The notes: generated by a model not told the origin, from the letters alone. A stretch of DNA of 64,000 nucleotides from Streptomyces macrolidinus (GCF_023887685.1 NZ_JAMWMR010000007.1:1-64000); one strand, 5' to 3'; counted from the stretch's first letter, positions 1-8,816 are shown. Program-made: numbers and translations.

Positions 1-48
1 CCAGTTCCGGGCCAGTTTCTGGACGCGACTGTCGCCGTCGCCAGGTAA
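1..48 (+). CDS. possible 3' tail of a gene starting left of the window
   Basis: Frame 1 of the first bases reads fifteen sense codons ending DATVAVAR and stops at TAA 46-48. This may be the end of an upstream gene, but such a short tail cannot be assigned to a family. If it is real, 49-111 is the gap before the transporter gene. Confidence 0.2.
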   Translation, partial: PVPGQFLDATVAVAR

Positions 49-111
49 AGCTGAACAGAAATCATCTTCGCGGGTCTACCCGCTGGTAGCCCGTGGCCCT
101 ACGCTCCCGCC

Positions 112-1332
112 ATGACAGATGTGCTGCGGCGCGGCAGAGCCCTCCTGGCGTTCAGCTTCTTCGCCCAGGGAGCCACCTTCGCTCTGCTGGTGACCCGTAT
201 CCCGGCCATCCAGCGCCAGTACGGGCTTTCCGACACCCTGCTGCCCGTCGTCCTCGCCGCTGTGCCGATCCTCGCGGGCGTCGGCAGCGTCGGCGCCGAG
301 CAGCTCGTCAGGCGCATACGGCCCAGCCGACTGCTGCGCTGGTCGCAGCCCGTCGTACTGCTCGCCCTGCTCGGCGTCGGGGCCGGTGGCCGTATGGCCG
401 AACTCGCGCTCGCGTTGGGCGTGTTCGGGCTGGCCGTAGGGGCGCTGGACGCCTCCATGAACATGCTCGGGGTGAGCCTCCAGCGGTCCTACGGGCGCAG
501 CATCATGCTCGGCTTCCACGCCGCGTACAGTCTCGGCGGGATCGTCGGCGCCTCGCTCGCGTGGGCGGGGGCGCACTGGCACCTCGCGCTGTGGGTCTCG
601 TATCTACCGGTCGTCGCCGTCCTGCTGCCGGCCACCTTCGTCGGCAGCCGCTGGTACGTCGACGGGGGCATGCCCACGGCGGACACCCAGGACGCCCAGG
701 CGGCGACGGCCCGCCCGGTGGCGTTCCGGCTCCTGCTGCCGCTGTGTCTGGTGATGACCTTCGCGTACATCGGGGACTCGACCGTCTCCAACTGGAGCGC
801 CAAGTACCTTCAGGACACCCTCGGGAGTTCGGAGCAGCTCGCGACCGTTCCGTACAACATCTATATGGTCACTACGCTGCTCGGGCGGTCCCTCGGGGAC
901 CTCGGGGTGCGGCGGTTCGGGGCCGCGGCCGTCGTACGGCTCGGGACGCTGGTGGCGGCGGCCGGGTTCGCCGTGGTGGCGGGCGCGCCCGCGGCCTGGG
1001 CCGGGATGCTCGGGTTCACTCTGCTGGGTCTTGGGCTGTGTGTGCTCGTCCCGCAGACCTTCGCGGCGGCGGGGCGACTGTTCCCCGAGGCGTCGGACGC
1101 GGCCGTCGCGCGCCTCAACATCTTCAACTACGTCGGGTTTCTGGTCGGTTCACCCCTGGTGGGAGCGCTCGGGGACGCCTGGAGCTACCGGGGGGCCATG
1201 CTCGTACCGATGGCACTGGTCCTGGTGACTCTGGTCCACGTCCGCTCGTTCGCGCCGGGCGCGGAACGCTACCGTGACGACCATGAGCGGTCGCGCGCAA
1301 CTGATGTGGGACGAGGCGGTAACGGGATATGA
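112..1332 (+). CDS. MFS transporter
   Basis: A 406-residue integral membrane protein of the major facilitator superfamily, which is the usual length for the family. Hydrophobic segments recur from about residue 10 to 385 (roughly 11-12 helices), with a short basic cytoplasmic loop RRIRPSR at 67-73 after the second helix, as in MFS proteins. The substrate cannot be read from the sequence; solute/proton exchange is inferred from the family. ATG has no clear Shine-Dalgarno, but a TACGCT hexamer ends 6 nt before it, so a leaderless transcript is possible. The 3' end overlaps the next gene by 59 nt in another frame, so the two are probably co-transcribed. Confidence 0.85.
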   Translation: MTDVLRRGRALLAFSFFAQGATFALLVTRIPAIQRQYGLSDTLLPVVLAAVPILAGVGSVGAEQLVRRIRPSRLLRWSQPVVLLALLGVGAGGRMAELALALGVFGLAVGALDASMNMLGVSLQRSYGRSIMLGFHAAYSLGGIVGASLAWAGAHWHLALWVSYLPVVAVLLPATFVGSRWYVDGGMPTADTQDAQAATARPVAFRLLLPLCLVMTFAYIGDSTVSNWSAKYLQDTLGSSEQLATVPYNIYMVTTLLGRSLGDLGVRRFGAAAVVRLGTLVAAAGFAVVAGAPAAWAGMLGFTLLGLGLCVLVPQTFAAAGRLFPEASDAAVARLNIFNYVGFLVGSPLVGALGDAWSYRGAMLVPMALVLVTLVHVRSFAPGAERYRDDHERSRATDVGRGGNGI

Positions 1333-2455
1333 CTTCGGTCCGGACCATCCCATGGACCCGGTGCGGCTCGCGCTGACCAGGAGGCTCGTCGACGCCCTTG
1401 GCCTGGACCGGCATATCGAGGTGGTCGCGGCCAAGCCCGCTGGCGACTCCACGCTGCGGCTCGTGCACCGCGAGGACTACGTCCAGGCCGTGAAGGACGC
1501 CTCCTCCGACCCGGCGTCCGCCGATGTGGCGTACGGGCTCGGGACGGTGGACGACCCCGCCTTTGCCGGGATGCACGAGGTCTCGGCGCTGATCGCCGGG
1601 CAGTCGGTGGCGGCGGCCGAGGCCGTGTGGCGCGGAGACGCCCTGCACGCCGTGAACTTCGCCGGAGGGCTGCACCACGCGATGCCGGGCGCGGCCTCCG
1701 GGTTCTGTGTCTACAACGACGCCGCGCTCGCCATCGCCCGGTTGCTGGAACTGGGCGCGCAGCGCGTGGCGTACGTGGATGTGGACGTCCACCACGGGGA
1801 CGGCGTGCAGGCCGCGTTCTGGGAGGACCCGCGGGTCCTCACCGTCTCGCTGCACGAACATCCGCGGACGCTCTTCCCACAGACCGGGTGGCCGCAGGAG
1901 ACGGGCGCCCCGAACGCGGAGGGCAGTGCCGTGAACCTGGCGCTGCCGGCCGGGACCGCGGACACCGGGTGGGTGCGGGCCTTCCACGCCGTCGTGCCGG
2001 AGCTGCTCGCCGACTTCCGGCCACAGGTGCTGGTCACCCAGCACGGCGCCGACACCCATATCGAGGACCCGCTCGCGCATCTCGCCGTCTCGCTGGACGC
2101 GCAGCGGGCCGTGCAGAGCGCCTGCCACGACCTCGCGCACGCGTACTCCGACGGCCGCTGGGTCGCGTTGGGCGGCGGTGGGTACGCGGTCGTGGACGTC
2201 GTACCGCGCTCCTGGACGCATCTGGTGGCCATCGCGGCCGGGCGGCCGGTCGCCCCGGAGACCGTGATCCCCGAGAGCTGGCGGCAGGAAGTGTACGCGC
2301 GGACACGGCAGTTGGCGCCCGCGCGGATGACGGACGGCCGCTGGCCGGTGCCTTACGCGGACTGGCAGGCGGGGTACGACCCGGCGGACCGGCTGGACCA
2401 GGCGGTGATCGCCACCCGCAAGGCGGCGTTCCCGCTGCGCGGGCTGCTGGCCTGA
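1274..2455 (+). CDS. acuC: AcuC-type histone deacetylase-family protein
   Basis: A 393-residue zinc-dependent deacetylase of the histone deacetylase/AcuC/AphA superfamily. In Bacillus, AcuC removes acetyl groups from lysines, for example on acetyl-CoA synthetase; that substrate is inferred here. Visible hallmarks are the paired histidines in GGLHHAMPG (134-135), the metal motif YVDVDVHHGDGVQ (D171 and H173), a later QHGADTH, and GGGGY near 300. GTG 1274 is preceded by GGAA at 7 nt spacing; ATG 1283 is an alternative start. The gene begins inside the MFS gene and is followed by a heptamer repeat. Confidence 0.85.
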   Translation: MTTMSGRAQLMWDEAVTGYDFGPDHPMDPVRLALTRRLVDALGLDRHIEVVAAKPAGDSTLRLVHREDYVQAVKDASSDPASADVAYGLGTVDDPAFAGMHEVSALIAGQSVAAAEAVWRGDALHAVNFAGGLHHAMPGAASGFCVYNDAALAIARLLELGAQRVAYVDVDVHHGDGVQAAFWEDPRVLTVSLHEHPRTLFPQTGWPQETGAPNAEGSAVNLALPAGTADTGWVRAFHAVVPELLADFRPQVLVTQHGADTHIEDPLAHLAVSLDAQRAVQSACHDLAHAYSDGRWVALGGGGYAVVDVVPRSWTHLVAIAAGRPVAPETVIPESWRQEVYARTRQLAPARMTDGRWPVPYADWQAGYDPADRLDQAVIATRKAAFPLRGLLA

Positions 2456-2488
2456 GTCCTGTCGCGAATCCCCTGTGGCGAACGCCCC

Positions 2489-2544
2489 GTCACCCATCAC
2501 CCGTCACCCGTCACCCATCACCCGTCACCCGTCACCCGTCACCT
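2489..2544. repeat. eight tandem 7-bp units, (g/a)tcaccc
   Basis: Eight consecutive heptamers of the form gtcaccc or atcaccc (the last is gtcacct) lie 33 nt after the acuC stop. They sit in the 465-nt gap 2456-2920, which otherwise shows no convincing gene. Frames open across 2657-2920, but the well-supported ribosome binding site of the next gene lies at its end. The units are too short and too contiguous to be a CRISPR. Simple slippage repeats of this kind can vary in copy number between strains. Confidence 0.85.
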
Positions 2545-2920
2545 GCTCACCACTTGCCGTCCCGGCCGCCGTGCAGGATCGCACGATTACGCCAACTGTG
2601 GGGCGTTCACCGCGTTTTGCCCACCCCTCCTCGGCAACTGGGCCAGCATCGCTGACGTGTTGAGCCCCGGAGCGCTGCGTGCGCATCTGCCGACCGCCAA
2701 GCCGGCCGGGGCTGTGGCCACTTCACGCGAGGACAGGTCCCCGGTTCTGCTGGGCACCGGCCATCCGCACCGTTTGCTCGGCTTCTACGCCGCACTCGCG
2801 GACGCTTTGTCGACGGCGGGATGTGCTGTCCTCACCCCAGCGCATGGTCGCTGTATCGACATAACGACCCGGTTCGGTCTACGTACCTACGCTCTCGATT
2901 ACGTACGAGGAGTCGCATTC

Positions 2921-3247
2921 GTGCGCAAAACGGGGCGTGAAGCCGCCGGTTGTGAGCCCGGCGCACATACGCACTCGCCGCTCCCGGTTCGTAGTGTGCC
3001 GGCCGCCGCGGCGGAGGCCGGAGGGCCGCTTCCGTGGCTGGTCATCGGGGACCACGGACGGGTCTGCGGGGCAGGTCAGCTCGGGTTCGAGGGGGTCGGG
3101 CCGGCCGATACGGATGATCCCGCGCCCTTCGTCGGGGAGACGGAGGGGCGGGTGTCCGTCGCCGTTCCGCTTGATGACGCTGTGCGGTCTGCTTACTACG
3201 GACCGCTTACTCGCTATGTACTCAATCGAGCGTGTCTGTCACAGTAG
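2921..3247 (+). CDS. small hypothetical protein, conserved-looking
   Basis: A 108-residue protein not recognised as a named family. The start is GTG 2921 because GAGGAG (2907-2912) stands 8 nt before it. The same frame stays open back to GTG 2657 (196 residues), but no ribosome binding site is seen there. The middle contains a beta-rich stretch PLPWLVIGDHGRVCGAG and a C-terminal LDDAVRSAYYGPLTRYVL. It lies 96 nt upstream of a BldC-like DNA-binding gene, so a link to it is possible but unproven. Confidence that it is coding rests on the ribosome binding site and codon bias. Confidence 0.45.
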   Translation: MRKTGREAAGCEPGAHTHSPLPVRSVPAAAAEAGGPLPWLVIGDHGRVCGAGQLGFEGVGPADTDDPAPFVGETEGRVSVAVPLDDAVRSAYYGPLTRYVLNRACLSQ

Positions 3248-3343
3248 GCCGCGGATGCCATCCCCTCTTCCCCACTTGCATCACCCGCCCCTAGTCTGGG
3301 GAGTGAGCACGCAACGACGAAGAGTCACCGGAAGGGGAAGCCG

Positions 3344-3589
3344 GTGGCCGTCGAGTGCGGAAGGTTCAGGTGTGTCATGGCTGCTGCTGGCGAGAGGCCT
3401 CTGAACGAGGTTCAGTTCCTGACCGTGGCGGAAGTCGCCTCGGTGATGCGCGTGTCGAAGATGACCGTGTACCGGTTGGTGCACAGCGGTCATCTGCCGG
3501 CGATCCGGGTGGGGAGGTCCTTCCGGGTGCCGGAGCAAGCGGTTCACGAGTACCTCCGCGAGAGCTATGTGGGGGTGGAGACGGCCTGA
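3344..3589 (+). CDS. bdtA: BldC/excisionase-type helix-turn-helix protein
   Basis: An 81-residue DNA-binding protein with a single MerR/excisionase-like winged helix: TVAEVASVMRVSKMTVYRL (about 27-45) followed by GHLPAIRVGRSFRVPEQAV. Chromosomal proteins of this size in Streptomyces, such as BldC, act as developmental regulators rather than phage excisionases. I recall an equivalent named bdtA near bldN; that name is from memory. GTG 3344 has GAAGGGG at 3331-3337. ATG 3377 with GGAAGG upstream is an alternative start giving a 70-residue protein. No phage or integrase genes are adjacent, which favours a regulatory role. Confidence 0.75.
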   Translation: MAVECGRFRCVMAAAGERPLNEVQFLTVAEVASVMRVSKMTVYRLVHSGHLPAIRVGRSFRVPEQAVHEYLRESYVGVETA

Positions 3590-3733
3590 CGGCGGGCCCG
3601 GCGGGGCCGTTCCCGGCCCCCCCGGATCACCTCGATTACGACCTCAGCGCTCGGGCGGGTAGGCTAGCCCCTCGTAGGTCGTGTGGGCCCATGGCGCCCA
3701 GCACCGAGTGATGAGAAGTGAGCGAGGGTAGTC

Positions 3734-3832
3734 GTGGGCTCTGTTATCAAGAAGCGGCGCAAGCGGATGGCCAAGAAGAAGCACCGCAAGCTGCTCAAGC
3801 GCACGCGCGTTCAGCGTCGCAACAAGAAGTAA
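3734..3832 (+). CDS. 32-residue basic protein, AURKAIP1/COX24-domain (bS22-type)
   Basis: A very small, extremely basic protein starting [19 protein letters not shown] and ending RRNKK. Half the residues are Lys or Arg. This pattern ([17 protein letters not shown]) is the actinobacterial AURKAIP1/COX24-domain peptide; relatives have been found bound to the small ribosomal subunit in mycobacteria (bS22). Binding to rRNA is inferred. GTG 3734 follows GAGGG at about 6 nt. A strong terminator hairpin follows 49 nt after the stop. Confidence 0.85.
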   Translation: MGSVIKKRRKRMAKKKHRKLLKRTRVQRRNKK

Positions 3833-3880
3833 GGCACTGCCCCGTGAGGGGCATCCTTGCTCGTTGCGCGCAGCGCACAA

Positions 3881-3913
3881 CCATGGCCCCCCACCACCGG
3901 TGGGGGGCCATGG
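3881..3913. terminator. perfect 15-bp hairpin terminator
   Basis: Arms 3881-3895 and 3899-3913 are exact reverse complements around a 3-nt loop (acc); the stem core is ggccccccacc/ggtggggggcc. It closes the transcript of the small basic protein gene. Confidence 0.85.
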
Positions 3914-4083
3914 GCGTTGTCGGCGGCCCGCGCCGATGAGGCAAATGGCTTGCTCTGTACGTCCGTCATCGGGCTGTCGTCCCCGCGCGACATCGACCCG
4001 CTAAGTTGGCCGCACACGAGGGACGCGGCACGGCCGCGCCCGTGCGGAAGCGGTGTGACGGGACGGGAAGAGAGGCGCTGATC

Positions 4084-5145
4084 TTGGGGCAGGTCGTGCT
4101 CGTGACCGGGGTGGCCCGTCGGCTCGGGGGCCGGTTCGTACGACGGATCCAGCGTGACCCCGAGGTCGACCGGGTCGTCGGCGTGGACGTGGTCGAGCCC
4201 GAGCACGACCTGGGCGGCGCCGAGTTCGTCCGGGCCGACATCCGCCAGCCCGCCATCGCCCGGGTGCTCGCCGAGCACTCCGTCGACACGGTCGTCCACA
4301 TGGACGTGACCGGCACCCCGCTGGGCAGCGGCAGCCGGGCCACGGTCAAGGAGACCAACGTCATCGGCACCATGCAGTTGCTGGGCGCCTGCCAGAAGTC
4401 CCCGACCGTCGCACGGCTCGTCGTGAAGTCCAGTACGAACGTGTACGGATCCGCGCCCCGCGACCCGGCGGTGTTCACCGAGACGACACCGCCCAAGTCC
4501 CTGCCCAGCGGCGGCTTCGCCAAGGACACCGTCGAGGTCGAGGGCTATGTACGGGGGTTCGCGCGGCGGCGGCCCGATGTCGCCGTCTGTGTGCTGCGCT
4601 TCGCCAACATCCTTGGTCCGGACGCCGATTCACCGCTCGCCTCGTACTTCTCGCTGCCGGTCCTGCCCACCGTCTTCGGCTATGACCCGCGGTTGCAGTT
4701 CGTGCACGAGGACGACGTCATCGACGTGCTGCGGATCGCCTCGCACGAGCCGCGGCGTGGCACGCTCAACAGCGGCACGTTCAACATCGCGGGCGATGGG
4801 GTGCTGCTGCTGTCGCAGTGCGCGCGGCGGCTCGGGCGGCCCACCGTGCCGCTGCTGCTGCCCGCGGTGACCTGGGTGGGCTCGGCGGTGCGCAGCGTGG
4901 GCATGACGGACTTCTCGCCCGAGCAGATCCGGCTGCTCACACATGGCCGGGTCGTGTCGACGGACCAGATGCGCGAGACTCTCGGTTTCGAGCCGACCTA
5001 CACGACCGCGGAGACCTTCGCGGACTTCGCGCGCAGCCGCGGCCCCGGACTGCTGCCCCCGGAGGCCCTCGCGGCAGCCGTCGACCGGATCGCCGGGCTG
5101 CCCGCCCTGGGCGGTGGCCACCCCCCGACGCAGAGCGCCAACTGA
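4084..5145 (+). CDS. NAD-dependent epimerase/dehydratase family protein
   Basis: A 353-residue extended short-chain dehydrogenase. The N-terminus VVLVTGVARRLGGRFVRRI is a Rossmann fold with a TGxxxxxG variant. Further on are VDVVEPE (acidic end of strand 2, which binds the NAD ribose), STNVYGS, and an LRFANILGP segment typical of sugar-nucleotide epimerase relatives. TTG 4084 is preferred because GAAGAGAGG (4067-4075) lies 8 nt before it; the frame is open 26 codons further upstream without a ribosome binding site. It sits 14 nt before the acyltransferase gene, so the two form an operon. The substrate is unknown. Confidence 0.8.
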   Translation: MGQVVLVTGVARRLGGRFVRRIQRDPEVDRVVGVDVVEPEHDLGGAEFVRADIRQPAIARVLAEHSVDTVVHMDVTGTPLGSGSRATVKETNVIGTMQLLGACQKSPTVARLVVKSSTNVYGSAPRDPAVFTETTPPKSLPSGGFAKDTVEVEGYVRGFARRRPDVAVCVLRFANILGPDADSPLASYFSLPVLPTVFGYDPRLQFVHEDDVIDVLRIASHEPRRGTLNSGTFNIAGDGVLLLSQCARRLGRPTVPLLLPAVTWVGSAVRSVGMTDFSPEQIRLLTHGRVVSTDQMRETLGFEPTYTTAETFADFARSRGPGLLPPEALAAAVDRIAGLPALGGGHPPTQSAN

Positions 5146-5159
5146 GGAGCGCATCAACG

Positions 5160-6206
5160 ATGGCGGACGCCAAGGTCATTCCGTTCGACGACGACCGGTC
5201 CCGCGGGGCTGCCGCGCAGCGGTCGCAGCGGCGCCGGAGCGCGGGGAGCCGGCGCTCGGGCGAGCCTGCGGCGGTTAGGGAGGTCCAGCCGCTGCGCGGC
5301 AGGGCGGCCCCGCAGGATGATGGGGGTGTGACAGGCGAGAAGAAGCCGCCGGTGCGCCCGCGGGAGTCGGGCGTGGAGCGGCGCGTCGCCGAGGGCCTGG
5401 CGTTCCTGCGCCGACGGCTCACGGGCGACTACGAGGTCGACGACTTCGGCTACGACGAGGAGTTGACCGACCACGTCCTGATGTCACTGCTGCGGCCGTT
5501 GTACGAGAAGTACTTCCGGGTCGAGGTGAAGGGCGTCGAGAACATCCCGGCCAAGGGCGGGGCGTTGATCGTCGCCAACCACTCCGGGACGCTGCCGCTG
5601 GACGGCCTGATGCTCCAGGTCGCGGTGCACGACCACCACCCGGCCGAGCGCCATCTCCGGCTGCTCGCCGCGGACCTGGTCTTCGTGCTGCCGGTGGTCA
5701 ACGAACTGGCCCGCAAGGCCGGTCACACCCTGGCGTGCGCGGAGGACGCCCAGCGGCTGCTGGAGCGTGGCGAACTGGTCGGGGTGATGCCGGAGGGCTT
5801 CAAGGGCATCGGCAAGCCGTTCAGCGAGCGCTACAAGCTCCAGCGGTTCGGGCGCGGTGGCTTCGTCTCCACGGCCCTGCGCGCCGGGACGCCGATCGTG
5901 CCGTGCTCGATCGTCGGGGCCGAGGAGATCTACCCGATGATCGGCAACGCGAAGACCGTGGCCCGGGTGCTGGGCTTCCCGTACTTTCCGATCACGCCGA
6001 CGTTCCCGTGGCTGGGCCCGTTGGGGGCGGTGCCGCTGCCGACGAAGTGGACGATCCAGTTCGGCGAGCCGATCCACACGGAGAGCTATCCGCCGGAGGC
6101 CGCCGAGGATCCGATGCTGATGTTCAACCTGACGGACCAGGTCCGCGAGCAGATCCAGCACACGCTGTACAAGCTGCTGGTGCAGCGCAGGTCGGTCTTC
6201 TTCTGA
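5160..6206 (+). CDS. lysophospholipid acyltransferase family protein (PlsC-like)
   Basis: A 348-residue membrane-associated acyltransferase expected to move an acyl chain to a lysophospholipid or glycerol-phosphate acceptor. Residues 1-75 are a low-complexity, charged extension rich in Arg, Ser and Gly. The catalytic motif is NHSGTLPLD (a His...Asp pair spaced HX6D rather than the classical HX4D), and PEGFKGIGKPF is the acyl-binding PEG motif. GAGGAG 10 nt upstream supports ATG 5160. It follows the epimerase gene closely, so the pair may modify a common lipid; that is inference. Confidence 0.8.
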   Translation: MADAKVIPFDDDRSRGAAAQRSQRRRSAGSRRSGEPAAVREVQPLRGRAAPQDDGGVTGEKKPPVRPRESGVERRVAEGLAFLRRRLTGDYEVDDFGYDEELTDHVLMSLLRPLYEKYFRVEVKGVENIPAKGGALIVANHSGTLPLDGLMLQVAVHDHHPAERHLRLLAADLVFVLPVVNELARKAGHTLACAEDAQRLLERGELVGVMPEGFKGIGKPFSERYKLQRFGRGGFVSTALRAGTPIVPCSIVGAEEIYPMIGNAKTVARVLGFPYFPITPTFPWLGPLGAVPLPTKWTIQFGEPIHTESYPPEAAEDPMLMFNLTDQVREQIQHTLYKLLVQRRSVFF

Positions 6207-6264
6207 GCGGTCTCCTGAGCGGCTTCCACCGGCTTCCGGTGGCTTCCGGGTCGGTTTCGCGAGT

Positions 6265-6316
6265 CGTACGAGGACGGGGCGCCCCCTTTCGCCCGGGGGT
6301 GCCCCGTCCTCGTACG
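6265..6316. terminator. bidirectional terminator between convergent genes
   Basis: A 16-nt perfect arm pair, 6265-6280 and 6301-6316 (cgtacgaggacggggc and its complement), is extended inward by a ccccc/ggggg stem. It separates the acyltransferase gene (plus) from rsbN (minus) and can serve both strands. Confidence 0.85.
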
Positions 6317-6329
6317 TGCCCTGCTCGCC

Positions 6330-7568
6330 CTACCTGTTGTCCTCGCTGTTGATGCCCAGGCCCGGCAGCAGGCCGGGGAGCAGCGGGGGCAGGGTCACCT
6401 GCGGGTCGGGCGCGGTGCTCTTGCTCGGTGACGGCGTGCTGCCGGTGGTGTCCTTCGGCGGGTCCAGCAGGCCGCCCGTGCCACCGCCGAGCAGGCCGCC
6501 GCCGTCGCCGCTGGTGGACGAGGACGGCTGGGGTTCGCCGCTGCCGTGGCCGCCGGTGGGGCTGCCGCCGGTGGCGCTGGGCGTCGGGCTGTCCGCGCCG
6601 GTCGCGCCGACGGGGGCGGTGGGCTTGCTGTCGCCGCCCTGATGCCGCCCGGGGCTGCGCTGCGACGAGGGCCGCGGCAGCAGCGACTGCAGCGGGGCGA
6701 CCTCTTGGTCTATGGCGTCGAACACCGACGAGACCTGCTGACTGACGTCACCGAGCTGGACGGGCAGCCGGTCGCGCAGGGCGCCCCAGGCCTCGCGGTG
6801 GGACTCGGAGAACGTGGAGAGGGCCTGGATAGGGCCGAGGGAGCCGTCTCGCTTGTAGGCGTCGTGCAGCAGGCGGTGGCCTTCGGAGGCGTCGCGTTGC
6901 ATGCCGGACAGCGTGCGGCGGATCTCGCCGATGGACTCGTGGTCGAGTTGGCCGCCGCGATCGCGCTCCATCAGCCTGCGGGCTTCGCTCAGCCGCGTCG
7001 ACGCCTGGTCCAGATAGATCCGGCCGCGCGCGTTGTCGCCGTCGGCCATGCCGAGCTTGACGTCCTCGATGCCGCGTTTGAGGCCGTAGAGCGTGTCACC
7101 GGGCAGGGCGTCGGAGCTGGCCGCGGCCACGCCGCCGAAGGAGGCGGCGGCCACCCCCACGCTGAGCCCGCCCGCGGCCAGGCCTTTGGTGAGCCGGGTA
7201 CGGGGCCGCAACTTCCCGAGCGGGCTCGCCCGATGGGCGCCCCGGCCGCGGTGGGGCCGCTGCTGGGGCACCGACGGGCCCGCCGCCTCGCCGCCGACGG
7301 CCGTGCCCTCCTGGAGCATGGCCTCCATCGCGGCCACCAGCCGCGCGCGCTGGGCGACCTTGACCTCGGGGCTGAGCGCCGGTTTGGGCAGTTCGCCGAG
7401 CCGGGTCGCGAGGCCCAACAGGGGGGTCTGGTCGGTCCGTTCCGCGGCGGCCGGGGCCGGATCCGGCCCCGCGGACCACTCGGCCGCCGTACCCCGGTCG
7501 TCGGACTGGTCCTCCAGGGCCTGGGCGAAGGCGTTCGCCCGCCGGTGCGCCGATACGTTCGCGATCAC
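6330..7568 (-). CDS. rsbN: RsbN, membrane anti-sigma factor for BldN (DUF5667)
   Basis: A 412-residue protein next to bldN. An N-terminal cytoplasmic region (1-126) would hold the sigma factor, one hydrophobic segment (about 127-151) crosses the membrane, and a DUF5667-like extracellular part begins GDTLYGLKRGIEDVKLGM. The last 110 residues are Pro/Ser/Gly/Thr rich. In Streptomyces, RsbN sequesters BldN during early growth. The start is GTG 7568: GAGGAGG lies 7 nt upstream, while an in-frame GTG at 7577 is part of that ribosome binding site and is rejected. A BldN-type promoter lies about 130 nt upstream. A shared terminator lies beyond its 3' end. Confidence 0.9.
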   Translation of the reverse strand: MIANVSAHRRANAFAQALEDQSDDRGTAAEWSAGPDPAPAAAERTDQTPLLGLATRLGELPKPALSPEVKVAQRARLVAAMEAMLQEGTAVGGEAAGPSVPQQRPHRGRGAHRASPLGKLRPRTRLTKGLAAGGLSVGVAAASFGGVAAASSDALPGDTLYGLKRGIEDVKLGMADGDNARGRIYLDQASTRLSEARRLMERDRGGQLDHESIGEIRRTLSGMQRDASEGHRLLHDAYKRDGSLGPIQALSTFSESHREAWGALRDRLPVQLGDVSQQVSSVFDAIDQEVAPLQSLLPRPSSQRSPGRHQGGDSKPTAPVGATGADSPTPSATGGSPTGGHGSGEPQPSSSTSGDGGGLLGGGTGGLLDPPKDTTGSTPSPSKSTAPDPQVTLPPLLPGLLPGLGINSEDNR

Positions 7569-7699
7569 TGGCGGCACCTCCTCTCGTCATGACGGTCGGA
7601 CTCCCCAGGGGATCCTGAGGGTTGCACGCCCCGATCGCTGCCACACGATCGAGTGATCGAGGGTAGCGGGGGAGTGACCACAGGGAGCCTGCATTCCGC

Positions 7700-7728
7700 A
7701 CAACGAGCGGCTCGGCACTTCGGTTACG
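7700..7728 (-). promoter_or_regulatory. candidate sigma-BldN promoter of rsbN
   Basis: On the minus strand CGTAAC (7728-7723) is followed after 17 nt by CGTTGT (7705-7700). These hexamers match the -35/-10 pair I recall for BldN-dependent promoters in Streptomyces. It points at rsbN, leaving a leader of about 125 nt. The 367-nt gap 7569-7935 between rsbN and bldN contains no gene that I can support. Confidence 0.6.
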
Positions 7729-7935
7729 GACTGCGGAGTGCTGGGGTGAGGAATCAACTAGTAGGTATACGCGCTGAGTTGACGGGCCCTCAGTGGTGCG
7801 GACGCGGACCGGGGCGGTCCGGCGCAGGTGTGTGGGGCAGGGGATGCGGGACGGCTCGATGCGGGTGCGCGCGGCGGCGTGGCGTGGGCGCGCGGTGCGG
7901 CGGTGTCGGGCGCCGGGGGTGCGGGCGCGCGGGGT

Positions 7936-8715
7936 TCAGCGGGCGTCTTCGGGCAGGAGCCGGGCGAGGGTGCGGACGGCGCGGTACTGGAGCGTCTTGA
8001 TCGCGCCCTCGTTCTTGCCCATCACCCGCGCGGTCTCGGCGACGGACAGACCCTGGAGGAAGCGGAGCGTCACGCACTCCTGCTGCTGGGGGTTGAGCCG
8101 TCGTACGGCCTCGAGCAGCGCGGCGTTGGAGAGGGACTCGAGGACGGAGTCCTCGGGCGAGCGCTCGACCTCGTTGGCGTCGAGCATCTCCCCGGTGGTC
8201 ACTTCGAGCCGGAAGCGGCTGGACTTGAAGTGGTCCGCGACGAGGTTGCGGGCGATGGTGACGAGCCAGGCGCCGAAGTCGCGGCCCTGCCAGGTGAAGG
8301 TGCCGATGCGGCGCAGGGCGCGCAGGAAGGTCTCGCTGGTGAGGTCCTCCGCGGTCGCCTTGCCGCCCACCCGGTAGTAGATGTAGCGGTACACGGTGTC
8401 GCTGTACTGGTCGTACAGGCGCCCGAAGGCGTCCGCCTCGCCGGCCTGGGCGCGCTCGACCAGCTCCATCATGCGGGCGCTGTCGCTGTCGGCGGCCGGG
8501 CGGCGGGCCGTGGTGGCGGTGGAACCGGCGGAGCGGCTCCGTCTGCCGCCGACCGTGGTGCTGCCGTCGGCCAGGGCGTAGCACGGGCCGACGGGTGCGG
8601 CGGTGGCGAAGGCGGGTACGGCGTACGCGGTGGGGACGAAGCCGCGCAACAGGTCGCGGACCGTTGCGCGCAGCGTAGCCAGGCCCGAGGTGTCAACCCC
8701 GACGTGTGGGTACAC
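7936..8715 (-). CDS. bldN: RNA polymerase ECF sigma factor BldN
   Basis: A 259-residue extracytoplasmic-function sigma factor required for aerial growth in Streptomyces (chaplin, rodlin and bldM expression). Region 2 spans about 85-160 (AFGRLYDQYSDTVYRYIYYR, then AEDLTSETFLRALRRI) and region 4 about 190-250 (QQQECVTLRFLQGLSVAET, then NEGAIKTLQYRAV). The first 86 or so residues (MYPHVGVDTSGLATLRA) precede region 2 and correspond to the prosequence removed from BldN. The GTG start has GGGAG only 4 nt upstream. Adjacent rsbN encodes its anti-sigma factor, so the pair forms a feedback unit. Confidence 0.93.
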   Translation of the reverse strand: MYPHVGVDTSGLATLRATVRDLLRGFVPTAYAVPAFATAAPVGPCYALADGSTTVGGRRSRSAGSTATTARRPAADSDSARMMELVERAQAGEADAFGRLYDQYSDTVYRYIYYRVGGKATAEDLTSETFLRALRRIGTFTWQGRDFGAWLVTIARNLVADHFKSSRFRLEVTTGEMLDANEVERSPEDSVLESLSNAALLEAVRRLNPQQQECVTLRFLQGLSVAETARVMGKNEGAIKTLQYRAVRTLARLLPEDAR

Positions 8716-8816
8716 GGGACTCCCAGAGGCAGAGCTTCCATCACGTGCAGTGCGGGACCGTTCACCCGTCGTGGCGACGGAGGGGTACCGGAATGCGTCT
8801 GAGGAGAATAACGCTT

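Noticed and set aside
1124..2500. Long minus-strand open frame across acuC
   Set aside because: It is the antisense of a well-supported gene; in DNA this GC-rich all strands stay open. The product is Arg/Gly/Pro/His low complexity with no family motif.
2489..2544. CRISPR array
   Set aside because: The repeats are 7 bp and contiguous, with no spacers; a simple tandem repeat.
2657..2920. N-terminal extension of the hypothetical gene at 2921
   Set aside because: The strong GAGGAG sits 8 nt before GTG 2921; no such signal stands before GTG 2657.
3344..3589. Phage excisionase
   Set aside because: The fold is shared, but there is no integrase or attachment site nearby, and chromosomal regulators of this type are common in Streptomyces.
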